A stretch of DNA of 64,000 bases, from assembly GCF_002934605.1 (NCBI RefSeq), contig NZ_PTJC01000006.1, forward strand, positions 1,054,001-1,118,000, given 5' to 3'. Origin of the DNA: Neolewinella xylanilytica (GTDB taxonomy: Bacteria; Bacteroidota; Bacteroidia; Chitinophagales; Saprospiraceae). The notes under the pieces are model-generated. The model was not told where the DNA came from, did no database searches, and saw nothing but the letters and a program-made list of their open reading frames with translations. How positions within the stretch are numbered: the stretch's first letter is position 1; every line of letters begins with the position of its first letter. The position numbers and the translations under genes are program-made. Of this stretch, positions 23,010 to 32,981 are shown one piece after another.

Positions 23010-25969
23010 CCGATTCAACCGCCGATACTTGGTATTCATTCGTTCGGAAAGCCGCAACGGTGCTCCTCCTCACCTGCGCCGGCTGGGGGAGTTGTCTGAC
23101 GGCACAGTCGGACCTTCCCGACTGGCCCGAAGTTACCGCCGAAACAAGGCCCTGGACCCGCTGGTGGTGGCACGGTAGCGCGGTCACGGAGGCCGGTATT
23201 ACCTCCGAGCTGGAAACCCTGGCCGCAGCCGGATTCGGCGGGGTAGAACTCACGCCCATCTTCGGGGTAATTGGCGAGGAAAATCAGTTCGTGGACTACC
23301 TATCGAAGGATTGGGTCGATTTGCTGGTCCATACCCTCACCGAGGCCGACCGGTTGGGTATGTTGGTGGACATGGCGACCGGCACCGGTTGGCCGTTCGG
23401 TGGTCCATGGGTGACCGAAGCAGACGGGGCGAAGTATTTGGCTCACCGGACGTATGCGTTATCGGAGGGAGCGTCCCTACCCGATAAGATTTTTTACGAG
23501 CAGGAAGCCATCGAGCGTCGGGCCAGTAGTCCGGTACTGACGGCCTACCGGCTGGCGGAGGAAAGGGGGCAGGCCTACGCTGACATCAGCGGTGAGGCCG
23601 TGCGGGCGGCCATGCAAGCCGAAGACACCGAACTCGCCCCGGACTTTATGGAAACGGGAGATCTACAGGCCCTGGCCATTGACCAGGTCCGTTTTGCGCG
23701 CTCCCTCCCGCCGGTAGCGGTAATGGCCTACGGACCGGACGGGGAAACGGAAAACCTGACCGATCAGGTAGGCGCCGACGGCACGCTGGCCTGGACGGCT
23801 CCGGCCGGAGAATGGACAGTCATCGCGCTTTTCGCCGGCCAACACGGCAAAATGGTAGAACGGGCCGCGCCGGGAGGCGAAGGCTTGGTGATCGATCACT
23901 TTTCGACGCCGGCGATCGAGCATTACCTCGAACGGTTTGACGAAGCGTTTGCCGGGAAGGATATCAGCGCACTGCGGGCCTTTTTCAACGATAGCTACGA
24001 AGTAGATGACGCCCGGGGTCAGGCTAACTGGACGCCTGAGTTTCTGTCCGCTTTCCGGGATAAACGCGGGTACGACCTGCGCGAGCAACTACCCGTTCTC
24101 TTCAGTGAGGAAGATGACCACCACCCGCGCGTACTGACCGACGTACGGGAAACCTTCTCCGATCTGCTGCTGGAAACGTTTACCCACAGCTGGGACGAGT
24201 GGGCCGATTCCCACGGAGCGGCTATCCGAAACCAGGCGCACGGCTCTCCCGCCGCCATCCTGGATTTGTACGCCGCTTCCGATATTCCGGAAACCGAAGG
24301 TACTCAGCCGCTGCGGATCAAATTCGCCACCTCCGCCGCCCACGTCACCGGTAAGCCGCTGGTGAGTGCCGAAGCGGGGACCTGGCTCGGCGAGCACTTT
24401 GAATCCAACTGGGCCGATCTAAAGGAAAATCTGGACCGCTACTTCGTCAATGGCGTGAATCACGTCGTCTACCACGGAAATGCCTATTCGCCGGCGGAAG
24501 CGATTTACCCGGGTAGACTCTTTTACGCCGCCTTCCACGCTAACAGCCGGAACCCGATGTGGCGGGATCTTAAGGCCCTTAATGATTACGTGTCCCGCAC
24601 CCAGTCCGTATTGCAATCGGGGGAAGCGGACAACGACATCCTGCTTTACTTCCCGATCCATGACCGCTACGCCACGCCCGGGCCGGAGATGCTTCAGCAC
24701 TTTGACGGACACGGCCCTACGCTGGATAATTCGGAAGTAGGCCAACTGGGCGAAGACTTGCTCGAAGCGGGCCATGCTTTCGATTTCATCTCCGATCGCC
24801 AGCTGGAATCAGTCACGTATGCTGACGCCCTGGTCACCGGCGACGCTACTTACCGGACTATCGTTGTCCCCCGCACCACCTACATGCCGCTCGGCAGTTT
24901 CAGGAAAATGGTGAGTCTGGCCGAAGCCGGGGCGACGGTGATCTTCCACGGCCGACTGCCCGAGTCGGTTCCAGGACTGCACGATTACGAAAGTCGCCAG
25001 GAGGAGCTGCGGGCGATTGCCGCGCAACTTTCCTGGAACCGGACAGCTAACGGCATGGAAGCCCCGGTCGGAGCCGGTCGATTGATCGCCGGCCCGGATG
25101 TCCTGGCCGCGCTGCACGCGGGCGGGGTTCAACCCGAGCAACTGGTGGAAAAGGGGTTGGAGTACCAACGACGCGATTACGCCGGCGGTACCCTGTACTT
25201 TCTGGTGAATGCGACGACTTCCGCAACGGATGGCTGGGTATCGCTCCGGGCGAAGGGGAAAGCGGCGGCCATCCTGGATCCCATGACCGGGCAGCGCGCT
25301 TCCGCCCGGATCCAAACCGACGAGGAAGCCTCCATCAACGTGTGGCTCCACCTGGCAGCCGGCGCCGCTACCTTCGTGTGGGTTAGTCCCGAGGCAATAG
25401 CCGGAGACAAGTGGGCCTACTTTCAACCAAGTGGAAGAACACAGGAGCTATCCGGTGAGTGGAATTTGGACTTCTTAACCGGCGGTCCGGATCTTCCCGC
25501 CGCGACGGAACTGGACCGTCCGCAGTCGTGGACCGAACTAGGTGATGATAAGCACCGGACCTTCGCGGGTACGGGACGCTATACCGTCCGCTTTCCCCGC
25601 CCCCAAGGGGGGGGAGATACCTATTTATTGGACCTGGGTAAGGTATACGAAACCGCCAGCGTCCGATTGAACGGTGATTCGCTTGCCACCCTGGTCGGGC
25701 CGACCTATGAACTGGAAATCCCGGCACGGCAACTGCGAAATGAGAACGTACTGACCATTGACGTGTCGAACCGCATGATCAACCGCATCATCGACCTCGA
25801 CCGCCGCAACGTATTCTGGAAACGCTTTTACAACACGAATTTCCCCGCCCGCCGGGGCGAGAACCGGGGCGCCATGGGCCTCTTCGATGCTGGGGCATGG
25901 GAGCCGGTTCCCTCCGGGCTGGTCGGTCCGGTGACCCTGACCCCCGGCCGCTCTTTCGATAATTATTAG
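23006..25969 (+). CDS. GH106 alpha-L-rhamnosidase
   Basis: A 987-residue exported glycosidase of the GH106 type. The N-terminal family hallmark is RPWTRWWWHGSAVTEAGI followed by LAAAGFGGVELTP, and the C-terminal part ends in a jelly-roll ligand-binding-like domain (YLLDLGKVYETASVRLNGD). GH106 enzymes remove L-rhamnose, for example from rhamnogalacturonan fragments. The N-terminus carries an unusually long polar stretch of about 15 residues before the hydrophobic signal core. The start overlaps the PL22 stop by 4 bases, so translation is probably coupled. Confidence 0.88.
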   Translation: MTDSTADTWYSFVRKAATVLLLTCAGWGSCLTAQSDLPDWPEVTAETRPWTRWWWHGSAVTEAGITSELETLAAAGFGGVELTPIFGVIGEENQFVDYLSKDWVDLLVHTLTEADRLGMLVDMATGTGWPFGGPWVTEADGAKYLAHRTYALSEGASLPDKIFYEQEAIERRASSPVLTAYRLAEERGQAYADISGEAVRAAMQAEDTELAPDFMETGDLQALAIDQVRFARSLPPVAVMAYGPDGETENLTDQVGADGTLAWTAPAGEWTVIALFAGQHGKMVERAAPGGEGLVIDHFSTPAIEHYLERFDEAFAGKDISALRAFFNDSYEVDDARGQANWTPEFLSAFRDKRGYDLREQLPVLFSEEDDHHPRVLTDVRETFSDLLLETFTHSWDEWADSHGAAIRNQAHGSPAAILDLYAASDIPETEGTQPLRIKFATSAAHVTGKPLVSAEAGTWLGEHFESNWADLKENLDRYFVNGVNHVVYHGNAYSPAEAIYPGRLFYAAFHANSRNPMWRDLKALNDYVSRTQSVLQSGEADNDILLYFPIHDRYATPGPEMLQHFDGHGPTLDNSEVGQLGEDLLEAGHAFDFISDRQLESVTYADALVTGDATYRTIVVPRTTYMPLGSFRKMVSLAEAGATVIFHGRLPESVPGLHDYESRQEELRAIAAQLSWNRTANGMEAPVGAGRLIAGPDVLAALHAGGVQPEQLVEKGLEYQRRDYAGGTLYFLVNATTSATDGWVSLRAKGKAAAILDPMTGQRASARIQTDEEASINVWLHLAAGAATFVWVSPEAIAGDKWAYFQPSGRTQELSGEWNLDFLTGGPDLPAATELDRPQSWTELGDDKHRTFAGTGRYTVRFPRPQGGGDTYLLDLGKVYETASVRLNGDSLATLVGPTYELEIPARQLRNENVLTIDVSNRMINRIIDLDRRNVFWKRFYNTNFPARRGENRGAMGLFDAGAWEPVPSGLVGPVTLTPGRSFDNY

Positions 25970-25987
25970 CGCATTCAAGATTCCATT

Positions 25988-28900
25988 TTGCCCTTAGTAC
26001 CGCCATGCCGACGCTTACTTGCCTTCCTGCTTACCGTGGGGGGGATAACCCTCCTGACCGCGCAGGTGGATTCGTCGGCGTACTGGCACGGTATTCCTCG
26101 CAGCGTGCGCTACGTCCCCGAAGGCCGGACGTTTGCCATCGAAAACGGGGAGCGCCGCTTTAACCGGGCATTGTACGGCGGCCCGAGCGGCTTTCGGGTG
26201 GAAGCGGGCGACGTACCGGAGTTTGCGCTTTACCGGCCCCGGTTGGCCGGCACGCTGCGCTTCGGGATCGCAAACGGTCAGGAGAGCCGGTGGCTGATCG
26301 ATGCGGATCGCATACGCGCCGTCTACGACCCGGGTAAAATGCGCTACACCATCACCGATCGCCTGCTGGGTACGGACACCCTCGAACTGGAAGTGCTGGC
26401 CCTGCGCGATACGGACGGTATGGTATACCGTTTTCGTACTTCGGCGGCCGTACCGGATGCCGAATTTATCCTGGCCTTCGGCGGCGCCTCGGACAAGCGC
26501 TTCAGCCGCGAAGGGGACATCGGCGCGGACCCCGAGTCGGTATTTTACCTGATGCCGGATCATGCGATCGGTAACGAATTCACGCTAAACGGCTCCGCAT
26601 TCGGGCTGACGTACGGCAAATCGGGCGGCGGAGCGCAGGAAGCAGGCAAACAACTACGGGGCGCCTTTTCGGAGCGAAGTACCCTGCATCTGGCTGATGC
26701 TAGTCGGCAGGAAAGTCCCCGGCATTTACAAGCTTCCTCCGCGGACGACCACCCGGTCCTCACCGCCCTGACGACCCTCGATACCGAATGGCAATACGGG
26801 GTAGTGATCATGGGGACAGACGGGGCAACCACGGATCACGACAGGCTCCCCGCCATGTTTCACCGAGCGGATGAGCAACGGCTGGAACTCGTCAACCGGG
26901 TTCGGGTAACCACCCCCGATCCCTATATCAATACGCTGGGTGGTGCCCTTGCGGTGGCGGCAGACGGCATCTGGGAGGACCCGGCTTACCACCACGGAGC
27001 GATCGCTTGGCGGCAGCAACTGGTCGGCTGGCGCGGCGCCTACGCAGCCGATCCGCTGGGATGGCACGACCGGGGACGGACGCACTTCACCGCCTACGCC
27101 AAGTCACAACTCACCGAGCCCGCCAGCGGACCGGTGGTTCCGGACACCTCCCGCAACTTCGCTCGCCAGGTGGAGGAGATCGGTACCGCCGTTTTCACCG
27201 CAGGGTACATTTCCCGCTACCCGGGAGGAGAGCGGCTGCGCGCGCACCACTACGATATGAACCAGGTCTACATCGATGCCCTGCTGCGGCACCTGGATTG
27301 GACGGGCGACCTGCATTTCGCCGGGCAGCTGTGGCCCGTGATCGAGCGGCACCTGGCCTGGGAAAAACGCAACTTCGACGTCGACGGCGACGCCCTGTAC
27401 GATGCCTACTGCAGCATCTGGGCCAGCGATGCGGTACAGTACAGCGGTGGTGGGGTCACGCACGCCTCCTCCTACCACTACTACGCCAACGCGCGCGCGG
27501 CCGAATTGGCCGAACGACTGGGTAAAGACCCCGAACCCTACCATCGGGAAGCCTCTAGGATCCAGGCCGCCCTGAACGAAAAACTCTGGCTTTCGGAGCA
27601 GGGGACCTTCGCCGAATACCAGGACCTGCTCGGCCTCCAGCTACTACACACTTCCCCCGCCATTTGGACGGTCTACCACGCGCTCGACAGCGAGGTGCCA
27701 GACCCATTCCAGGCCTACCAACTGACCGATTACGTACAGAGGAAAATTCCGCGCATCCCCATTCGGGCCGAGGGCCTGACCGATACCAGTTTGTATACCA
27801 TCTCCACCACCAACTGGCTGCCCTATACCTGGTCGGTGAATAACGTGGCCCTCGCCGAAGTGATGCATACTTCCCTGGCCTACTGGCAGGCCAACCGCCC
27901 GGAAGCTGCCTTCCACCTCTGGAAAGGTGGCCTCCTGGAAAGCATGTACCTGGGGGCCTCCCCCGGATCCATCCAGCAGCTTTCCTTTTACGACGCGATT
28001 CGGGGGGAACTGTACCGCGACTTCGCCGACCCGATCGCCATGGTTACCCGCTCACTGGTAGAAGGACTCTTCGGCGTCCGACCCGATATGCTCGACGGAA
28101 AGATGGTCATCGAACCGGGCTTCCCGAACGACTGGGAACATGCCTCGATCTCCCTGCCGGATATCGATCTGGCGTTCCGCGAGGAGGGGGCGGGAGCGCA
28201 GTATATTCTGACAGCGAGGCTTCCGGAATTAGAGGAATGGGATCTGCGCATCGCACCTAAACGAACTATTGAAGCGGTCCGGGTGAACGGTCAGCTCGTG
28301 GATTACACCTTCCAAGCGGATGCCGTCGGGCAACCTGTAATCCGCGTCACGGCGCCGGCGGGCACCGCCGATACGTTCCATATCCAATACGGGACAGCGG
28401 AGTGGATGCGCCCTGCATACCCCTCGGAAATGGTGACCGGAAAACGCTACGATTGGAATCAGCCGGGAATTGCGCTGCTGGAAATTCACGATCCGCAAGG
28501 GGTGTGGGCGTCGGTTCAGCTTTCGGATGACCGACTCCAGGGGACGGCCTCCCAGATCACCGGAGTACATACCTTTTTCGTACGACTGCGGCAGGGGGAG
28601 GTGGAATGGTGGACGCCGGTTTCCGTCACCCTTGTCCGCCCGATGGACCTGCGCTTCGACGCAAAAGAAAACAACTGGCGCGTCCGAAACAACACGGGTC
28701 AGCCGCAGGAAATTAGCCTGTACGCCGGTGGAGGGAACGCCCGGGTTTTCGATACCCGTCAACTTAAGCCGGGGGAGGTGATTCGGGTCGGCGTACCGGA
28801 TAGCGATCGTGTCGGCTACGGTACGACGCGGGTACAACTGACCGGCCAGGAGGGGGTAAGCGTAACCGCCAGGCACACCGACTGGTCCGGTAGTTTTCCG

Positions 28901-29632
28901 CCGAACGCGGCTACCGATTACGTGGATGTGAGCTCCCACGTCAATTCCCCCGTCGGGGACATCTTCAAGGCACAGTATTACACACCACGGCCGGAATCTC
29001 CAACCGTGCAGCTACCGGTAACCGGTATCGGCAACTGGTGCTATCCAAACGTGGAGGTCAGCATCGACCCTTCCGGGCTGTGGGCGGCGGCGGGTGCCGA
29101 CCGGGTAGTTGAACTGCCATCCGGGCTTCCCTTTCAATTGGCAGCGGGTCCGGAAGTGGACAACATCGCCTTCACTTCGCGGTGGGACCGGTTCCCCGAC
29201 TCGGTGGCCATACCCCTGACGGGCAAGGCCAGGCATATTTACTTTCTCCTGGCGGGCTCCACGAATCCAATGCAGAGCCGGCTCGATAACGGTATGGTGG
29301 AGGTAGGGTACGCCGACGGTACCAGCAGCCAACTCCTGCTCCGTAACCCGGATAACTGGGTACCCATCGAGCAGGATTACTACCTGGATGGCTACGCTTT
29401 TTACACCGACGAAGCCCGACCGCCGCGGGTGCACCTGAAGGACGGAACCGTTCCCGAGGATCCCCAATACATCGACATCAAAGGATTTTCGACCACCGGC
29501 ATTGACGGCGGAGCGGCCACCGTACTCGACCTGCCCCTCGACCCCGGAAAGGAATTGGCCTCGCTCACGGTGCGAACCCTGGCGAACGACGTGGTCATCG
29601 GGCTGCTCGCAGCAACCCTGGTGCGGCCCTGA
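25988..29632 (+). CDS. DUF4450 family protein, putative (alpha/alpha)6-barrel glycosidase
   Basis: A 1214-residue exported protein. A signal peptide (RRLLAFLLTVGGITLLTAQ) leads into a beta-sandwich domain with ENGERRFNRALYGGPSGFRV, typical of DUF4450 proteins in Bacteroidota utilization loci. A helical-barrel region of the kind seen in many glycosidases follows (about residues 310-720, with HYDMNQVYIDALLRHLDW and TTNWLPYTWSVNNVALAE), then further beta domains. The activity is not established from sequence. The only sensible start is TTG at 25988, because no in-frame ATG or GTG precedes the signal core. It follows GH106 after 18 bases. Confidence 0.7.
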   Translation: MPLVPPCRRLLAFLLTVGGITLLTAQVDSSAYWHGIPRSVRYVPEGRTFAIENGERRFNRALYGGPSGFRVEAGDVPEFALYRPRLAGTLRFGIANGQESRWLIDADRIRAVYDPGKMRYTITDRLLGTDTLELEVLALRDTDGMVYRFRTSAAVPDAEFILAFGGASDKRFSREGDIGADPESVFYLMPDHAIGNEFTLNGSAFGLTYGKSGGGAQEAGKQLRGAFSERSTLHLADASRQESPRHLQASSADDHPVLTALTTLDTEWQYGVVIMGTDGATTDHDRLPAMFHRADEQRLELVNRVRVTTPDPYINTLGGALAVAADGIWEDPAYHHGAIAWRQQLVGWRGAYAADPLGWHDRGRTHFTAYAKSQLTEPASGPVVPDTSRNFARQVEEIGTAVFTAGYISRYPGGERLRAHHYDMNQVYIDALLRHLDWTGDLHFAGQLWPVIERHLAWEKRNFDVDGDALYDAYCSIWASDAVQYSGGGVTHASSYHYYANARAAELAERLGKDPEPYHREASRIQAALNEKLWLSEQGTFAEYQDLLGLQLLHTSPAIWTVYHALDSEVPDPFQAYQLTDYVQRKIPRIPIRAEGLTDTSLYTISTTNWLPYTWSVNNVALAEVMHTSLAYWQANRPEAAFHLWKGGLLESMYLGASPGSIQQLSFYDAIRGELYRDFADPIAMVTRSLVEGLFGVRPDMLDGKMVIEPGFPNDWEHASISLPDIDLAFREEGAGAQYILTARLPELEEWDLRIAPKRTIEAVRVNGQLVDYTFQADAVGQPVIRVTAPAGTADTFHIQYGTAEWMRPAYPSEMVTGKRYDWNQPGIALLEIHDPQGVWASVQLSDDRLQGTASQITGVHTFFVRLRQGEVEWWTPVSVTLVRPMDLRFDAKENNWRVRNNTGQPQEISLYAGGGNARVFDTRQLKPGEVIRVGVPDSDRVGYGTTRVQLTGQEGVSVTARHTDWSGSFPPNAATDYVDVSSHVNSPVGDIFKAQYYTPRPESPTVQLPVTGIGNWCYPNVEVSIDPSGLWAAAGADRVVELPSGLPFQLAAGPEVDNIAFTSRWDRFPDSVAIPLTGKARHIYFLLAGSTNPMQSRLDNGMVEVGYADGTSSQLLLRNPDNWVPIEQDYYLDGYAFYTDEARPPRVHLKDGTVPEDPQYIDIKGFSTTGIDGGAATVLDLPLDPGKELASLTVRTLANDVVIGLLAATLVRP

Positions 29633-29696
29633 GGAAAATACTTACCCTACTTATTCGAATACCCCCCTTAAGGATCTACATAGCACAGCAAAACTT

Positions 29697-30827
29697 ATGA
29701 AATACCTTCTTTTCTTAGTGCCCGTCCTATTCCTGGCGTGTCACCGACCGACGGAACTCCCGGAACCGGAATCTACCCTGGAAAGTATGCGCAAGGCCAA
29801 TGCCTACTTTATGGAGAAATGGCCGGACACGGGCAAGCGCATCGTGACGAACCGATCACGGGCCAGTAATATCTGGACGCGGGCGGTGTATTACGAGGGG
29901 CTGATGGCGCTGTACGACATCGATCCGCAACCGCAATACTATCAGTACGCCACCGACTGGGCCGATTTTCACGAATGGAATCTCCGCGACGGGGAGACCT
30001 ACACCCGCAATGCGGATAACCAGGCGGCCGGGCAGACCTACATCCAGCTCTACCAGATCGACCCCCAGCCCGAACGCATCGAATACATCCAGGCGTCCAT
30101 CGATAGCATGATGGTGACCGACAAGGTCGACGACTGGAACTGGATCGACGCCATCCAGATGGGCATGCCGGTGTTCGCCCAACTGGGAGTTCTGCACGAC
30201 GACCCGCGCTACTTCGACCGGATGTACGAGATGTATAGCTTCACCAAGAACGAGCACGGCGAAAACGGGCTTTACAACCCCGAGGATCACCTTTGGTGGC
30301 GGGATGCCGATTTCGACCCGCCCTACACGGAACCCAACGGAGAAGACAGTTACTGGTCGCGGGGCAACGGCTGGGTCATCATGGCCCTGGCCCGGGTGCT
30401 GGAGATTCTGCCCGAGGACGACCCCCACCGCGAGGAATACATCGCCGACTTCCGGAACATGATGGACGCGGTTCTGGAGGTGCAACGCGAAGACGGTTTC
30501 TGGAACGTCAGTCTCCACGACCCCGGCAACTACGGCGGCAAGGAAACCTCGGGTACCGCCATGTTCACCTACGGCATGGCTTGGGGCATTAACCACAAGA
30601 TCCTGGAGCGGGGGAAATACCTGGCCCCCCTGGCCAAGGCCTGGAACGCCATGGTCGACGAAGCCCTGCACGAGAACGGCTTTTTAGGCTACGTCCAGAG
30701 TACGGGCAAGGAGCCCAAAGACGGCCAGCCCCTGAGCTACGATAAGGTCCCGGACTTCGAGGATTACGGGCTGGGGGCCTTCCTGCTCGCCGGCACGGAA
30801 ATTTATAAACTGGAACAACGCAATTAA
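29697..30827 (+). CDS. GH105 unsaturated uronyl hydrolase lipoprotein
   Basis: A 376-residue protein of the GH88/GH105 (alpha/alpha)6-barrel class, closest in appearance to unsaturated rhamnogalacturonyl hydrolases. Visible segments are SRASNIWTRAVYYEGLMALY, NWIDAIQMGMPVFAQLG, then EDSYWSRGNGWVIMALARVL and KETSGTAMFTYGMAWGIN. These enzymes hydrate and release the 4,5-unsaturated uronic acid left by lyases. The lipobox (LFLACHRP) predicts anchoring in a membrane. The open frame extends upstream into the DUF4450 gene, but the ATG at 29697 starts the signal peptide. Confidence 0.88.
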   Translation: MKYLLFLVPVLFLACHRPTELPEPESTLESMRKANAYFMEKWPDTGKRIVTNRSRASNIWTRAVYYEGLMALYDIDPQPQYYQYATDWADFHEWNLRDGETYTRNADNQAAGQTYIQLYQIDPQPERIEYIQASIDSMMVTDKVDDWNWIDAIQMGMPVFAQLGVLHDDPRYFDRMYEMYSFTKNEHGENGLYNPEDHLWWRDADFDPPYTEPNGEDSYWSRGNGWVIMALARVLEILPEDDPHREEYIADFRNMMDAVLEVQREDGFWNVSLHDPGNYGGKETSGTAMFTYGMAWGINHKILERGKYLAPLAKAWNAMVDEALHENGFLGYVQSTGKEPKDGQPLSYDKVPDFEDYGLGAFLLAGTEIYKLEQRN

Positions 30828-30866
30828 CGATCACCGTCACTCCCGGTATTCCCAAAATATAACCAC

Positions 30867-32981
30867 ATGAACCTATTTTTCTATACCCCCCTTTGCCTAT
30901 TCCTGGGCTTGCTTTCGGGATGCGCCACGAACCAACCGGAAGGGGAGGGGGATCCCGTTTCCCTGACGGTCGACGCGAACGGCTACCCCCGCTTGGCGGT
31001 CGCCAATCCGGCCGGTGACTCGGTTATCCTGCAGTCACCCGCCCCCTCCGTCGGTAGTATCGGCTTCGAACGTGACGGCCGGGCGACCTGGGTCAGCGGA
31101 TCCCCGACCAGCCAGGAGCAGACCGACGGCGTGGCCACCTACACCTGGGCGACGGACAATGGGAACGTAACCATGGAGATCAACTCCGGCAACGGGGAAG
31201 ACCTCACGCTGCGGCTCACCACCGACAGTGAGCTGGAGGGGCACAACCACTGGCACGTCAATTTCGCGGCCGATAGCGAGGAGTACTTTACCGGTATCTT
31301 CGAGCGGGTGGTCGACGGCGACCAGGGTGAGTCCTGGAAGGACGGCGTCTCCACCGGCCTCAATCTTCGTGGCGAGCGGGTAGAAATGCACCTCAAACCC
31401 ACGGTTTCTGCCTACGCGCCATTCTACATTTCCTCCTCGAGCTACGGTTTCTTTGCCCAGGGCACCTGGCCGGGCGTCTTCGACTTCGCAAAAGAATACC
31501 CGAATACCGTGCAGGTTTCCTTCGAAGGGCCGGAACTGGAATACAAACTCTACCTCGGCAAGGGGGTAAAGGAGATCGTGCAGCAGCATGCCCTGGAGAC
31601 CGGCCCGTCAGTTGTGCCCCCGGACTGGGCACTCGGTCCCTGGCGGTGGCGCGACGAGCATTTCAACGAGACGGCCTACTTCGACGGAACACCCAAGAAC
31701 GCTCCCTACAATACCGACATCGTCGAGGACGTGCTGATGATGGAAGCCTTCGACATCCCTTTCACCGCGGTGTGGATCGACCGGCCGTGGGGACCGGGCG
31801 TACGGGGGTTCGACGACTACGAATTCGACACCGAGCGCCTGCCGCAGCCGGAAAAGATGATCGACTGGCTTAACGACCACGGAGCGGAGCTCATGCTCTG
31901 GATCGGACCCTTCGTGATGGGCGATATGGCCGACTACGCCGAAGACAACAACTTCGATCTCCAGAGTAACCGCTGGAAAGACTCCCGCCAGGTGCTGATG
32001 GACTTCACCAACCCCGAAGCCGTGGAGTGGTGGGCCGAAAACGGACCCGGTAAACTGGCCCGCATGGGCGTCAAAGGCTTTAAGCTCGACCGCGCCGACG
32101 GAGAAAAACTGCAGGATTCCCTGCACCTGACTACCCACGCCGGGACCACTTACCGCGAGAATTTCAATGACTACCCGCGCCAGTACGTCGAAGCTACCTA
32201 CCATGCCGTCCAGCCGGTACTGGGTGATGATTTCGTCCTGTTTCCCCGGGCCCAGTACACCGGTAGCGCCCGGTGGGGTAGCATGTGGGCCGGTGATACC
32301 AACGGTAAACCGGAGGGTCTGCGCTCGGCCGTCATCGCCCTGCAGCGCTGCGCCGTAATGGGCTACCCGGTATGGGGATCCGACATCGGCGGTTACTGGG
32401 GCGACTACACCCAGGAGACCACCAAGCGTTGGTTGGGTCTCGGGTGTTTCTCCCCCATCATGGAAACCGGACCGACCAATAACGAGGGACTCTGGAACAA
32501 CCCCGAGGATCCCGTCTACGACGAAGACCTGATCGCTACCTGGCGGCTATACTCCAAGCTCCGGATGGACCTGGTCGACTACGTCAGCGAACAGGCCGAG
32601 CTCGCCCGGGAAACCGGTACGCCCATCGCCCGCCCGCTGTTTCTCGACTATCCCGACCAGGAAGAAGCCTGGGAAGACTGGCAGACCTACCTATTCGGCC
32701 CCGACTTCCTAGTATCGGTGGTATGGGAAAGCGGCGTGAACGAGCACCGCCTCTACCTGCCCGCCGGCGAACGGTGGATCGATGCCTGGAACCCCGACAG
32801 CATTCTCGAGGGCGGTCAGTACGTCACGGTCGATGCCCCTCCGTATAAGACGCCGGTCTTCATCTGGGAAGGTTCCGGCCGGGAGCTGAGAGATCTGAAT
32901 GCCCTCTACCAGGAATCGCTGGAGATCGCCGCCAAGCGACCCGATCTCGCCGCCCTGGAAGCCGCTGAAGAATGGGAATAG
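30867..32981 (+). CDS. GH31 family glycoside hydrolase lipoprotein
   Basis: A 704-residue lipoprotein (lipobox LSGC, cysteine at about residue 19) with a GH31 catalytic barrel. The likely nucleophile is Asp408 in GFKLDRADGE and the likely acid/base is Asp477 in WAGDTNG. The segment PVWGSDIGGYWGD also fits the family. GH31 enzymes act on alpha-linked glucose, xylose, galactose and related sugars; the specificity here cannot be read, but alpha-xylosidase or alpha-galactosidase activity would suit a decorated pectin. The last 10 bases overlap the start of the sulfatase fusion gene. Confidence 0.85.
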   Translation: MNLFFYTPLCLFLGLLSGCATNQPEGEGDPVSLTVDANGYPRLAVANPAGDSVILQSPAPSVGSIGFERDGRATWVSGSPTSQEQTDGVATYTWATDNGNVTMEINSGNGEDLTLRLTTDSELEGHNHWHVNFAADSEEYFTGIFERVVDGDQGESWKDGVSTGLNLRGERVEMHLKPTVSAYAPFYISSSSYGFFAQGTWPGVFDFAKEYPNTVQVSFEGPELEYKLYLGKGVKEIVQQHALETGPSVVPPDWALGPWRWRDEHFNETAYFDGTPKNAPYNTDIVEDVLMMEAFDIPFTAVWIDRPWGPGVRGFDDYEFDTERLPQPEKMIDWLNDHGAELMLWIGPFVMGDMADYAEDNNFDLQSNRWKDSRQVLMDFTNPEAVEWWAENGPGKLARMGVKGFKLDRADGEKLQDSLHLTTHAGTTYRENFNDYPRQYVEATYHAVQPVLGDDFVLFPRAQYTGSARWGSMWAGDTNGKPEGLRSAVIALQRCAVMGYPVWGSDIGGYWGDYTQETTKRWLGLGCFSPIMETGPTNNEGLWNNPEDPVYDEDLIATWRLYSKLRMDLVDYVSEQAELARETGTPIARPLFLDYPDQEEAWEDWQTYLFGPDFLVSVVWESGVNEHRLYLPAGERWIDAWNPDSILEGGQYVTVDAPPYKTPVFIWEGSGRELRDLNALYQESLEIAAKRPDLAALEAAEEWE

